Origin: Nonomuraea soli
GTDB lineage: Bacteria; Actinomycetota; Actinomycetes; Streptosporangiales; Streptosporangiaceae
Assembly: GCF_013761175.1 (NCBI RefSeq)
Contig: NZ_JACDUR010000010.1
Span: 248,001 to 312,000 of the forward strand
DNA: 64,000 nt
Reading direction: 5' to 3'
Shown: positions 42,337 through 50,895 of the stretch, in pieces
Position numbering within the stretch: the first letter of the stretch is position 1
How the letters are laid out: each line of letters begins with the position of its first letter
Made by a program: the position numbers and the translations under genes
The notes under the pieces: model-generated
What the model was told of the DNA's origin: nothing
The model's input: the letters and a program-made list of their open reading frames with translations, nothing else
Databases searched by the model: none

Positions 42337-43344
42337 ATGACAGGAGTGACTGAGGACATTCAACGTCGGCCTCCGACCAGTGTCGACGTTGCCCGGGCCG
42401 CAGGGGTCTCGCAGGCGACGGTCTCCTACGTGCTCAACGACAACCCCAACGCCCGGGTCAGCGAGAAGACGCGCGAGCGTGTGCGCGAGGCGGCCGAACG
42501 CCTCGGCTACGTGCCGCACGCCAGTGCGCGCGCGCTGCGCACCGGGCACAGCGGCCTCGTGCTCCTCCCGCTGCCGATGGCCAGGACCGGGCGGCTGGCC
42601 CAGGAGTGGCTCGACGCGCTGGGCGACGCGCTGAACGACGCCGGATACACCCTGGTCTACTACGGCGAGCGCAAGCTGAAGGGCATCGCCGCCGCGCGCG
42701 ACTGGGCGGCGCTGCGTCCGGTCTCGATCATCGTCGACTCCGAACGGCTCACCAAGGCCTCGGTGGAGTTGCTGAAGTCGTCGGGCACCCGCGCCGTCTT
42801 CGGGATCGGCTCCGAGCCGTCGCCCCTGGTGCCCTCGATGGTCCTCGACCACAGGCAGGTGGGCGAGCTGGCAGCCCGTCACCTGGTCGAGCGCGGCTGC
42901 CGGCGGCTGGGCGCGATCGTGCCGCGCGAGGCGGGCATCGACGTGATGGGCGCCAACCGCTGGCGTGGTGTGTGCCGGGTCGCGCCCGACGCCGCCCGGC
43001 TCGACCTGGCCTTCTCCGAGGACGAGGCGCGTGAGCTGGTGGCCGGGGGAGACCTGCCCGACGGCGTCTTCGCCTACAACGACGAGTACGCCATGCTGCT
43101 GATCAGCGCCCTGCACGACGCCGGGCTGCGGGTGCCCGACGACGTGGCCGTCGTGGGCGCCGACGACCTGCCGATCGCCTCGCTGATGCGGCCCCGGCTG
43201 ACCAGCGTGCACTTCGACCCGACCGCCAACCCCGTCGAGCTGGTGACCTTGCTCGACGAGATCGTGCGGGGCGAGCGCGAGGCCGCGGACGGCACCGTCG
43301 TCGACCTGTTCGCGCCGCGCCTGGTGGTGCGCGACAGCGCCTGA
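42337..43344 (+). CDS. LacI-family transcriptional regulator
   Basis: A 335-residue repressor. TSVDVARAAGVSQATVSYVL is the LacI helix-turn-helix and VREAAERLGYVPHASARALR the hinge helix. The rest is a periplasmic-binding-protein-like sensor (SIIVDSERL; VFGIGSEPSPLVPSMVLDHR; DGVFAYNDEYAMLLISAL; VAVVGADDLPIASLMRPRLT). Two matching palindromes flank the gene, one in its own divergent promoter and one before the downstream MFS transporter, so it likely controls itself, the hydrolase and the transporter. The inducer is probably a sugar or sugar-like compound. Confidence 0.92.
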   Translation: MTGVTEDIQRRPPTSVDVARAAGVSQATVSYVLNDNPNARVSEKTRERVREAAERLGYVPHASARALRTGHSGLVLLPLPMARTGRLAQEWLDALGDALNDAGYTLVYYGERKLKGIAAARDWAALRPVSIIVDSERLTKASVELLKSSGTRAVFGIGSEPSPLVPSMVLDHRQVGELAARHLVERGCRRLGAIVPREAGIDVMGANRWRGVCRVAPDAARLDLAFSEDEARELVAGGDLPDGVFAYNDEYAMLLISALHDAGLRVPDDVAVVGADDLPIASLMRPRLTSVHFDPTANPVELVTLLDEIVRGEREAADGTVVDLFAPRLVVRDSA

Positions 43345-43414
43345 CCTGGTCCGGGAAGGCGTTTTCCGTGTACGGCAGGCGAACCGCTGTGCGGTAACAA
43401 CTTGGCCGCGCGTC

Positions 43415-43443
43415 TTGTCAGCCCCTTCACAGCGACCTACAGT
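43415..43443 (+). promoter_or_regulatory. Promoter of the MFS transporter gene
   Basis: TTGTCA (43415-43420) and TACAGT (43438-43443) have 17-nt spacing. The expected start point is near 43450, so the palindrome at 43459-43474 would lie just downstream, as a roadblock operator. Confidence 0.65.
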
Positions 43444-43458
43444 CCAGAGCAATCGTCG

Positions 43459-43474
43459 GGTGATACGTATCACC
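43459..43474. promoter_or_regulatory. LacI operator O2 upstream of the MFS transporter
   Basis: GGTGATACGTATCACC is a perfect 16-bp palindrome 28 nt before the transporter ATG. Its ATACGTAT core is identical to the site in the lacI/hydrolase gap. Confidence 0.85.
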
Positions 43475-43502
43475 ACACGTTTGATCAGGAAAGGTCACCC
43501 CT

Positions 43503-44753
43503 ATGACCCAAGTGCAGGGTGCAACCCCCTCCGCCGAGGCCGGCTACCGGCTCGGCCCGCTGTACCTGACGCTGCCCCTGGCGAACATCGCGCTCTTCAT
43601 GCTGTGGATGGGCATCGGAGGATTCGTGCTCCCCGTGCACGTCCAGCGGATCACCGGTGAGAACAGCGTCGCCGCACTGGGACTGGCCAACACGATCGGC
43701 CCGCTGATGGCCACGATCGCCAACCCGATCTTCGGTCAGATCTCCGACCGCACCCGCTCCCGTTTCGGCCGCCGAAGCCCCTGGATCCTCGCCTGCGTGG
43801 CGGTGGGCATCATCGCCCTGGCCGTGCAGGCCAGTGCGAGCACCGTGCTGATGCTGGGCGTCAGCTGGGCCGTGGTCCAGATGATCATGAACGGCTACCA
43901 GGCGGCGATCACCGCGATCATGCCGGACCGGGTGCCCGCCAACCGCTACGGCACCTTCTCCGCCCTGGTCGGTTTCGGCGTGCCCATCGGCACCGTCGTC
44001 ATGTCGAGCCTGTTCATCGCCTTCCCGCAGCTCGCGGCCGGGGGCGCGTACTACCTGATCATGGCGGTCCTGGCCGTGGCGGCGCTGCTCATCGTCTTCG
44101 CCAGCCCCGACAAGTCGTCGGCCGGCCTGCCGCGCGAGCCGTTCGATCTCGGCGAGTTCATGGCCGGATTCGTCCGGCCGATGAAGAGCGCCGACTTCCG
44201 CTGGGCCTTCATCGGCCGCTTCGGCATCATGTTCGGCTACATGGTCATCTTCACCTTCAACCTCTTCCTGCTCGAGGACTACATCAAGATCCCGCGCGAA
44301 GAGGTCATCTCGAAGATGGGCATCCTCGCCCTCATCGGGCAGGTCGCCACCATCGTGGCCGTCATGGTGATCGGCCCGATCTCGGACCGGGTCAACCGCT
44401 TCAAGCTCTTCGCCCTGATCTCCGGCCTGGCCGCGGCGGTCACCCTGGCGGTCCCGCTGTTCATGCCGACCTTCAACGGCATGATCATCTACAACATCCT
44501 GCACGGCATGGCCCTGGGCGTCTTCATGGCCGTCGACCTGGCGCTGATCACCAAGGTCCTGCCCAACCACGCCGAGGCGGGCAAGGACATGGGCGTCATC
44601 AACATCGCCAACGCCGGTCCCCAGATCCTCGCGCCCTCCATCGCCGCGTTCCTGGTGCTCAACCTGGGCGGCTACACGACGCTCTTCTATGTCGGCATCG
44701 CGGTCTCGCTCATCGCGTCGTTCGCCGTCGTCAAGATCAAGGGCGTGCGGTAG
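43503..44753 (+). CDS. MFS transporter (sugar/cation symporter-like)
   Basis: A 416-residue inner-membrane transporter with about 12 helices. GQISDRTRSRFGRRSPWILA is the signature loop between helices 2 and 3 found in the GPH-like/MFS_2 sugar symporters. The second-half counterpart is VIGPISDRVNRFKLFALISG. YIKIPREEVISKMGILALIG lies between helices 6 and 8. It has its own promoter and a LacI operator, linking it to the preceding regulator. Import of a glycoside or oligosaccharide is the likely role. Confidence 0.9.
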   Translation: MTQVQGATPSAEAGYRLGPLYLTLPLANIALFMLWMGIGGFVLPVHVQRITGENSVAALGLANTIGPLMATIANPIFGQISDRTRSRFGRRSPWILACVAVGIIALAVQASASTVLMLGVSWAVVQMIMNGYQAAITAIMPDRVPANRYGTFSALVGFGVPIGTVVMSSLFIAFPQLAAGGAYYLIMAVLAVAALLIVFASPDKSSAGLPREPFDLGEFMAGFVRPMKSADFRWAFIGRFGIMFGYMVIFTFNLFLLEDYIKIPREEVISKMGILALIGQVATIVAVMVIGPISDRVNRFKLFALISGLAAAVTLAVPLFMPTFNGMIIYNILHGMALGVFMAVDLALITKVLPNHAEAGKDMGVINIANAGPQILAPSIAAFLVLNLGGYTTLFYVGIAVSLIASFAVVKIKGVR

Positions 44754-44791
44754 CTCCTTGGATCATCCCGCGCGTGTCGTACAAAGGAACC

Positions 44792-46267
44792 ATGACCGAA
44801 CTCGACGCCCGTCTGCGGGCCGTGGTGGATCTGATCGCCTCCGACGCCAGGGAGTACGGCGGCCGGCACGAATACGACGGGAAGATCCAGGACCTGTCCC
44901 CGTCAGGAGTGAGAGCGGGCCTGGCCGGGCTGGGCCAGGGCGACGAGCCCGACGACGCGCACGACGCCGCCCATCTGAAGGTCTTCGAGGAGGCGCTGCG
45001 GGTCCAGCTGGGTGAGCTGGAGCTGCACCGTAAGAACCCGCTCATCCACGTGAGCAACCTGGACCTGGCCTGCTACGACCGCGACTACGCCCCGGCACAG
45101 GAGCGCGAGCAGGCCAGGGCCCGGCACCTGGCGTTGTGGCCCGAGGCCGTACGGCACGCGATCGAGTCGCTCGACCAGCTGAGCGCCCCGGTCGCCACCT
45201 CCCTGCTCGCCGGGGTCAAGGGGCTCGGCGCCGGGATCACCGACGACAAGGCCCTCCAGGCCCACCGCGAGCTGGTCGAGCACGTCGAGCGGGCCACCAC
45301 CGAGGGCTCGCCCGACGCGGCCCTCGGCGGACCGGCCCTGGCCAGGCTGATGGGAGCGAGCGAAGGCCTGGAGGTCGACCTGGGCAGGCTGGCCGAGCGC
45401 GCCGACGCCGAGCGCGACCGGCTGATGGCCAGGCTGGCCGAAGGGTGCGAGAAGCTCGGCAGGAAGGGCGAGAACCCGCTCGACGTCGCCCGCGAGCTGG
45501 TCAAGCGGCATCCCGACGCCGACGGCGTGATCGAGGCGGCCAGGATCGGCACGGAGAAGGCCATCGCCTTCACCCGCGAGAAGGATCTGGTGCCCTACCA
45601 CGACGGCGAGTGCCTCGTCGGCCTGGCGCCCGAGTCGCGCAGGTGGGGCATGGCGATGATGAGCTGGAACGCGCCGGGCGAGCCCGACGGCCCGTCGTGG
45701 TACCACATCACCCCGCCCGACCCGAGCTGGCCGCGGCACGAGCAGGAGGAGTGGCTGGAGGTCTTCAGCGACACCACCCTGCCCGCGATCAACGTGCACG
45801 AGGTCGCGCCGGGGCACTTCTCGCACGGCAGGGCGCTGCGGCACGCGCGCTCCGACGTGCGCAGGCTGCTGCACTCCATGTCGTTCGCCGAGGGCTGGGC
45901 ACACTACGCGGAGGAGCTCTGCGTCGAGCAGGGCTTCGAGGCCGATGACCCGCGCTTCGAGATCGGCGTCTGGCTGGAGGCCCTGCTGCGGGTGACCAGG
46001 CTGGCCTGCGCGATCGGCGTGCACACCGGCCAGATGACGGTCGAGGACGGCGCGCGCCGGTTCGAGAGCGACACGCATCTGGCGGGACCGGCGGCGCTGT
46101 CGGAGGCCAGGCGTGCCAGCTTCGACCCGACCTACGGCCGCTACACCTGGGGCAAGCTGGTCATCATGGATCTGCGTGACCGGTACCCCGGATCGCTGCA
46201 GCAGTTCCACAAGGCGATGCTCGATCTGGGATCACCGCCGCTTGGCTTGCTCGACGGGATCCTCTAA
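44792..46267 (+). CDS. DUF885-family metallopeptidase-like protein
   Basis: A 491-residue cytoplasmic protein of the DUF885 family, predicted zinc peptidases. The two defining motifs are INVHEVAPGHFSHG (HExxPGH) and MSFAEGWAHYAEELCVEQGF (EGWAHYxE), which together would bind zinc. Upstream helices (HLALWPEAVRHAIESLDQL; LARLMGASEGLEVDLGRLAE) form the usual helical cap. The ATG at 44792 has AAAGGA just upstream; a GTG six codons before is less likely. Substrates of the family are not well defined. It is followed by an SDR gene after a 33-nt gap with a palindrome. Confidence 0.85.
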   Translation: MTELDARLRAVVDLIASDAREYGGRHEYDGKIQDLSPSGVRAGLAGLGQGDEPDDAHDAAHLKVFEEALRVQLGELELHRKNPLIHVSNLDLACYDRDYAPAQEREQARARHLALWPEAVRHAIESLDQLSAPVATSLLAGVKGLGAGITDDKALQAHRELVEHVERATTEGSPDAALGGPALARLMGASEGLEVDLGRLAERADAERDRLMARLAEGCEKLGRKGENPLDVARELVKRHPDADGVIEAARIGTEKAIAFTREKDLVPYHDGECLVGLAPESRRWGMAMMSWNAPGEPDGPSWYHITPPDPSWPRHEQEEWLEVFSDTTLPAINVHEVAPGHFSHGRALRHARSDVRRLLHSMSFAEGWAHYAEELCVEQGFEADDPRFEIGVWLEALLRVTRLACAIGVHTGQMTVEDGARRFESDTHLAGPAALSEARRASFDPTYGRYTWGKLVIMDLRDRYPGSLQQFHKAMLDLGSPPLGLLDGIL

Positions 46268-46274
46268 CGTCGAT

Positions 46275-46292
46275 CCCAAGCGTGCGCTTGGG
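46275..46292 (+). promoter_or_regulatory. Palindrome overlapping the ribosome-binding site of the SDR gene
   Basis: CCCAAGCG-TG-CGCTTGGG is perfect. In RNA its 3' arm includes the GGG of the ribosome-binding site GGGAGG (46290-46295) for the ATG at 46301. It could fold to hide that site or be a protein operator. Confidence 0.55.
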
Positions 46293-46300
46293 AGGCATGG

Positions 46301-47131
46301 ATGCGAGAGCTCTCCGGCAAGGTCGCCGTCGTCACCGGCGCGGCGAGCGGGATCGGCAGGGCTCTCGCGCTCCGCCTGGCCGCCGAGGGCATGACCCTCA
46401 TGCTCGCCGACGTGGAACCGTCCGGGCTGGCCCGGACACAGGCCATGGCCGAGGGCGCCAAGGTGCTCACCCAGGTGACCGACGTCTCCGACCGCGCGGC
46501 GGTGCACCATCTGGCCGACCGCACGTTCGGCGAGCTGGGGGCGGTGCACCTGCTGTGCAACAACGCCGGGGTCTTCCAGGGCGGTCACATGTGGACGCGC
46601 GACCCCGACGACTTCGCCTGGCTGCTGGGCGTGAACCTGTGGGGCGTGCTCCACGGCATCCACGCCTTCGTGCCGCGCATGATCGAGCAGGACACCGAGG
46701 GGCATATCGTCAACACCGTGTCGATCTCGGGCCTGTTCGCCGCGCCGTACAGCGGGGCCTACTCGGTGACCAAGTACGCCGCCTTCGCCGCCTCCCAGTC
46801 GCTGGCGCAGGACCTGGCGATGGTCGGCTCCAAGCTGAAGGTGACGGCGTTGTGCCCCGGCGGGGTGCAGACCGGGATCAACAGGTCGGACCGGGTACGG
46901 CCGGCGGACCTGTCCACCAGCCGTACCCAGGACGAAGGCGACTCGCTGAAGATCATCGACGGCATCGTGGAGAGAGGCATGGACCCCGCCACAGTGGCCG
47001 CCATCGCGGTCGAAGCGGTGCGCGAGGAGAGGTTCCTGGTCTTCACCCATCCCGGCTACGGCGAGGGGCTGCGCGAGCAGACCGAGGCGCTGCTGGAGGG
47101 GAAGTTGCCACCGTTGCCGCTCTACGAATAG
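46301..47131 (+). CDS. Short-chain dehydrogenase/reductase
   Basis: A 276-residue classical SDR. AVVTGAASGIGRALALRLAA is the NAD(P)-binding motif, LLCNNAGVFQGG the NNAG motif, and TVSISGLFAAPYSGAYSVTK contains the catalytic Ser, Tyr and Lys (YxxxK). The acidic Asp in MLADVEPSG after strand 2 suggests NAD rather than NADP preference. GGGAGG lies 5-10 nt before the ATG, partly inside a palindrome. The substrate is unknown; the subgroup includes oxidoreductases acting on hydrophobic alcohols. guaA follows 51 nt downstream but probably has its own promoter. Confidence 0.9.
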   Translation: MRELSGKVAVVTGAASGIGRALALRLAAEGMTLMLADVEPSGLARTQAMAEGAKVLTQVTDVSDRAAVHHLADRTFGELGAVHLLCNNAGVFQGGHMWTRDPDDFAWLLGVNLWGVLHGIHAFVPRMIEQDTEGHIVNTVSISGLFAAPYSGAYSVTKYAAFAASQSLAQDLAMVGSKLKVTALCPGGVQTGINRSDRVRPADLSTSRTQDEGDSLKIIDGIVERGMDPATVAAIAVEAVREERFLVFTHPGYGEGLREQTEALLEGKLPPLPLYE

Positions 47132-47182
47132 CGCGCCGATACACTTGGGGCACCGCATTCGCCTTGCTTGGGGGTCTTCTCG

Positions 47183-48730
47183 GTGTCTGAATTTGACACG
47201 GTGCTCGTAGTCGACTTCGGCGCGCAGTATGCGCAGCTGATCGCCAGGCGGGTCCGTGAGTGCCACGTCTACTCCGAGATCGTCCCCTCGACGATGCCGG
47301 TCGAGGAGATGCTCGCCAAGAAGCCCAAGGCGATCATCCTGTCCGGCGGACCCTCCTCGGTCTACGCCGAGGGCGCGCCCGCCGCCCCTGAAGGCCTGTT
47401 CGACACCGGGGTGCCGACCTTCGGCATCTGCTACGGCTTCCAGGTCATGGCCCAGGCGCTCGGCGGCGAGGTCAAGCGCACCGGCACCGCCGAGTTCGGC
47501 GGCACCGACCTCGACGTGACCCGCGAGGGCGTCCTGTTCGCCGGGCTGCCCTCCAAGCAGAAGGTGTGGATGTCCCACGGCGACGCCGTCGCCGCCGCGC
47601 CCATCGGCTTCACGGTGACCGCCTCCACCCCCGAGACCCCTGTCGCCGCCTTCGAGCACCCCGAGATGGGTCTGTACGGCGTGCAGTTCCACCCCGAGGT
47701 CCTCCACTCCGACCACGGCCAGGCGGTGCTCAAGCACTTCCTCGAGGCCGCCGGGTGCCGGCCCAGCTGGACCATGCTCAACATCGTCGAAGACGCCGTC
47801 GAGGCGGTCCGCAACCAGGTCCAGGGCGGCCGGGCCATCTGCGCCCTGTCCGGGGGCGTCGACTCGGCGGTCGCCGCCGCGATCGTGCAGCGCGCCATCG
47901 GCGACCGGCTGACCTGCGTCTTCGTCGACCACGGGCTCCTGCGCAAGGGCGAGGCCGAACAGGTCGAGCGCGACTTCGTCGCCGTGACCGGCGTCAAGCT
48001 GCGCGTGGTCGACGCCTCCGACCGCTTCCTGAAGGCGCTCGACGGGGTGACCGACCCGGAGGAGAAGCGCAAGATCATCGGTCGTGAGTTCATCCGCGTC
48101 TTCGAGGACGAGCAGCGCGCCATCATGGCCGACGGCCCCGTCGAGTTCCTGGTGCAGGGCACGCTCTACCCCGACGTGGTGGAGTCGGGCGGCGGCACCG
48201 GCACCGCCAACATCAAGTCCCACCACAACGTCGGCGGCCTCCCCGACGACCTGCAGTTCTCCCTCGTCGAGCCGCTGCGCACCCTGTTCAAGGACGAGGT
48301 GCGCCGCGCGGGCGAGGAGCTCGGCCTGCCCGCCGCCATGGTGTGGCGCCAGCCCTTCCCCGGCCCCGGCCTGGGCATCCGCATCGTGGGCGCGGTGACC
48401 CGCGACCGTCTCGAGATCCTGCGCGAGGCCGACGCGATCGCCCGCGAGGAGCTGTCGCGCGCCGGGCTCGACCGCCACATCTGGCAGTGCCCGGTCGTGC
48501 TGCTGGCCGACGTGCGCTCGGTCGGCGTGCAGGGCGACGGGCGCACCTACGGCCACCCCGTGGTGCTGCGGCCGGTCACCTCGGAGGACGCGATGACCGC
48601 CGACTGGGCGCGCGTGCCGTACGACGTGCTGTCGCGCATCTCCACGCGCATCACCAACGAGGTCCGCGAGATCAACCGCGTCGTCGTCGACGTGACCAGC
48701 AAGCCCCCGGGCACCATCGAGTGGGAGTAG
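47183..48730 (+). CDS. guaA: GMP synthase, glutamine-hydrolysing (GuaA)
   Basis: It converts XMP to GMP using ATP and glutamine, completing the pathway begun by guaB2 in this window. The 515-residue protein has an N-terminal class I amidotransferase (FGICYGFQVMAQ with the nucleophile Cys; VQFHPEVLHSDHG with the His and Glu). An ATP-pyrophosphatase domain follows (ALSGGVDSAVAAAIVQ P-loop), then the dimerisation domain ending in KPPGTIEWE. The GTG at 47183 is chosen as it begins the conserved first strand; a TTG five codons upstream is also open. A weak hairpin follows the stop. Confidence 0.97.
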   Translation: MSEFDTVLVVDFGAQYAQLIARRVRECHVYSEIVPSTMPVEEMLAKKPKAIILSGGPSSVYAEGAPAAPEGLFDTGVPTFGICYGFQVMAQALGGEVKRTGTAEFGGTDLDVTREGVLFAGLPSKQKVWMSHGDAVAAAPIGFTVTASTPETPVAAFEHPEMGLYGVQFHPEVLHSDHGQAVLKHFLEAAGCRPSWTMLNIVEDAVEAVRNQVQGGRAICALSGGVDSAVAAAIVQRAIGDRLTCVFVDHGLLRKGEAEQVERDFVAVTGVKLRVVDASDRFLKALDGVTDPEEKRKIIGREFIRVFEDEQRAIMADGPVEFLVQGTLYPDVVESGGGTGTANIKSHHNVGGLPDDLQFSLVEPLRTLFKDEVRRAGEELGLPAAMVWRQPFPGPGLGIRIVGAVTRDRLEILREADAIAREELSRAGLDRHIWQCPVVLLADVRSVGVQGDGRTYGHPVVLRPVTSEDAMTADWARVPYDVLSRISTRITNEVREINRVVVDVTSKPPGTIEWE

Positions 48731-48736
48731 GGGCCG

Positions 48737-48767
48737 CCCGGCCGGCGAAACAGGTCCGCGGGCCGGG
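48737..48767 (+). terminator. Possible weak terminator after guaA
   Basis: CCCGGCC (48737-48743) and GGCCGGG (48761-48767) form a 7-bp stem with a 17-nt loop, 7 nt after the guaA stop. Confidence 0.35.
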
Positions 48768-48817
48768 ATCCCCATATCTGGCGGGGCAGCGGGTACACCT
48801 CCGGCGAAGGAGGGGCC

Positions 48818-48997
48818 ATGCGCAACATCCTGTCCTGGCTGCTGCTGTTCGCCGCCGCCGCCCTCACCGTGGCGGGAGCCGTGCTGGGCTGGCTCTACCT
48901 GGCGGTGCGCTGGGCGATGGCGGTGAGCGTGGTGGCGTTACTGGCCTTCGCCGCCGTCGTCCTGATCGGCGCCATGAAGGGCAGCAGAGGTAGCTGA
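48818..48997 (+). CDS. Small two-helix membrane protein
   Basis: A 59-residue protein. After MRNILS, two hydrophobic stretches (LLLFAAAALTVAGAVLGWLY and AVSVVALLAFAAVVLIGA) are separated by a short VRWAM turn, and the end is KGSRGS. The ATG has a strong AAGGAGG about 7 nt upstream, which is the best evidence that it is real. It contains a TTA codon (in the second helix), a codon very rare in high-G+C actinomycetes and in Streptomyces decoded only by the bldA tRNA. It stands alone between guaA and the convergent MFS gene. Function unknown. Confidence 0.7.
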   Translation: MRNILSWLLLFAAAALTVAGAVLGWLYLAVRWAMAVSVVALLAFAAVVLIGAMKGSRGS

Positions 48998-49009
48998 GGG
49001 GCCGGGCGT

Positions 49010-50398
49010 TCAGGCTCCGACCGGCAACGAGTCCTCGGGCCGCGCCGCCTGCGCGCCCTTGCGCGGCAGCAGGGTCAGCGACACCACCAGGCCGATGGCG
49101 ATCACGACAGCCGCCGCGACGAAGGCGGCGTGGTAGCCGGCCATCAGCTCGGCGGGAGCCGTCGAGCCGCCGGTGCGGGCGGAGGCGATGGCGATCAGGA
49201 CGGCGATGCCGATCGAGATGCCCACCTGCTGCGTCACGTTGAACAGGCCCGACGCGAGCCCCGATTCCGATGGCGAGGCCTCGGCGGTGGCGGCGACCGT
49301 GGCCGCGACGACCAGCAGGCCGAAGCCGAAGCCGGTGAGCACCTCGGGGCCGAGCAGGCCCGTCAGGAAGGTGCTGTCGAGGCCGAGCGTGGTGTACCAG
49401 ACGACGCCGGCCAGGATGAAGGCCATGCCGGTCGAGGCGGTGGCGCGCAGCCCGAAGCGGGCGACGGACCGGCCGCCGAGCAGGGAGGCGGTCAGCGCGA
49501 TGGTGACCGCGATGGCGACCATCGACAGTCCCGACTCGGTGGCGCTGTAGCCGAGGATCAGCTGCGTGTAGAGGGTCAGGACGAAGAAGACCGCCTGCAT
49601 CGCGAAGACCACCAGGAACATCACGGCGTTGCCCGCGCGCAGGAGCGGCCTGCGGAAGATGCCGAGCGGCATGAGCGGGCCGGCCGAGCGCGCCTCGATC
49701 GCGACGAAGGCGGCCAGCAGGATCACCGCCACGACCCCGGCCGGGAGCGACGACTCCGAGAAGGCGTAGATCAGCAGGCCGAGGCCGAGCGTGGAGGTGA
49801 CCGCCCCGGCCACGTCGAACCCGCCGCCGCGTGCCGTACGGACATCGGCGGCCAGGACCGCCAGCGCGAGCACCGGGACGATCACACCGACCGGCACGTT
49901 GACGAAGAAGACCGAGCGCCAGCCCCACCCGTCGGTGAGCAGGCCGCCGAGCACCACGCCCGCCGCGCCGCCCACGCCGCCGACCGCGCCCCACACTCCC
50001 AGCGCCTTGGTCAGGGCCGGGTCGTCCTTGAACGTCGTCATCACCAGGGCCATCGCCGCGGGCGCGACGAGCGCTCCCGCCAGCCCCTGTACGCCACGCG
50101 CCGCGATCAGCACCACCCCGTCGCCGGCCAGGCCGCCCGCCAGGGACGCCGCCGCGAACAGCAGCATGCCCGCCATGAAGACGCGGCGCCTGCCCAGCTG
50201 GTCGGCCAGCCGGCCGCCGAGCAGGAGCAGGCCGCCGAACGTGAGGGAGTAGGCGGTGGTCATCCACGACAGGTCCTGGGCGGTCAGGCCCAGCTCCCGG
50301 CCCATGGGCGGCGACGCGATGCCGATGATGGTCAGATCGAGGATCAGGACGAACTGGGTCGCCGCCAGCAGGGCCAGCGCGCTCCACTTGCTTCTCAC
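49010..50398 (-). CDS. MFS drug exporter, DHA2 family (14 helices)
   Basis: A 462-residue multidrug-type exporter with about 14 hydrophobic segments. LDLTIIGIASPPMGRELGLT resembles DHA2 motif D1 (LDxTIVNVALP); GGRLADQLGRRRVFMAGMLL is motif A and RGVQGLAGALVAPAAMALVM motif B. GWGWRSVFFVNVPVGVIVPV is the conserved motif after helix 5-6. I chose the GTG at 50398, with AGGAG 6 nt upstream; a TTG 18 nt earlier is possible. It is divergent from an HxlR regulator, which probably controls it. The export substrate is unknown. Confidence 0.92.
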   Translation of the reverse strand: MRSKWSALALLAATQFVLILDLTIIGIASPPMGRELGLTAQDLSWMTTAYSLTFGGLLLLGGRLADQLGRRRVFMAGMLLFAAASLAGGLAGDGVVLIAARGVQGLAGALVAPAAMALVMTTFKDDPALTKALGVWGAVGGVGGAAGVVLGGLLTDGWGWRSVFFVNVPVGVIVPVLALAVLAADVRTARGGGFDVAGAVTSTLGLGLLIYAFSESSLPAGVVAVILLAAFVAIEARSAGPLMPLGIFRRPLLRAGNAVMFLVVFAMQAVFFVLTLYTQLILGYSATESGLSMVAIAVTIALTASLLGGRSVARFGLRATASTGMAFILAGVVWYTTLGLDSTFLTGLLGPEVLTGFGFGLLVVAATVAATAEASPSESGLASGLFNVTQQVGISIGIAVLIAIASARTGGSTAPAELMAGYHAAFVAAAVVIAIGLVVSLTLLPRKGAQAARPEDSLPVGA

Positions 50399-50475
50399 GG
50401 GGACTCCTAAGGACACCTTTTGTAACAGCGGCCATGATGTGTGACCATCGAGGTCTCCCGGAAGAAGGCACTTTC

Positions 50476-50895
50476 ATGTCCCAGAGGCACACCGCTGTAC
50501 CAGCCGAGCTCAGGAGCCGTGCCGACGCCGACGCGCTGATCGACGCCGGATACTGCCCGATCCCGCCGCGCGAGATCCTCGACACCATCGGCGGCAAGTG
50601 GGCGATCCAGCTCATCGTCGCCTCCGCCCGCGGCCCCATGCGCTTCACGGAGCTGGAACGGCTCATCGAGGGCATCAGCCGGCGCATGCTGACGCTGACG
50701 TTGCGGCACCTGGAGCGAGACGGGCTGCTCAAGCGCACGGTGTACCCGACCGTGCCGCCGAAGGTGGAGTACGAAGCCACGCCGATGGCGCTGGAGCTCT
50801 ACGAGGCGATGCTGGTGCTGACTAACTGGTCACGGCGGCATAGTGCCTGCGTGGCTCGCTCGCGCGAGGACTACGACGCACGGCAAGCCTCCTGA
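50476..50895 (+). CDS. HxlR-family transcriptional regulator
   Basis: A 139-residue winged-helix regulator. The family landmarks are ILDTIGGKWAIQLIVASARG, PMRFTELERLIEGISRRMLT and LTLRHLERDGLLKRTVYPTV, then PPKVEYEATPMALEL. HxlR proteins usually sense aldehydes, quinones or oxidants and regulate an adjacent gene. A Cys lies near the N terminus in AGYCPIPPRE, the position of the redox-sensing Cys in some members. It is divergent from the DHA2 exporter. The 3' end overlaps the convergent membrane-protein gene by 74 nt. Confidence 0.9.
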   Translation: MSQRHTAVPAELRSRADADALIDAGYCPIPPREILDTIGGKWAIQLIVASARGPMRFTELERLIEGISRRMLTLTLRHLERDGLLKRTVYPTVPPKVEYEATPMALELYEAMLVLTNWSRRHSACVARSREDYDARQAS

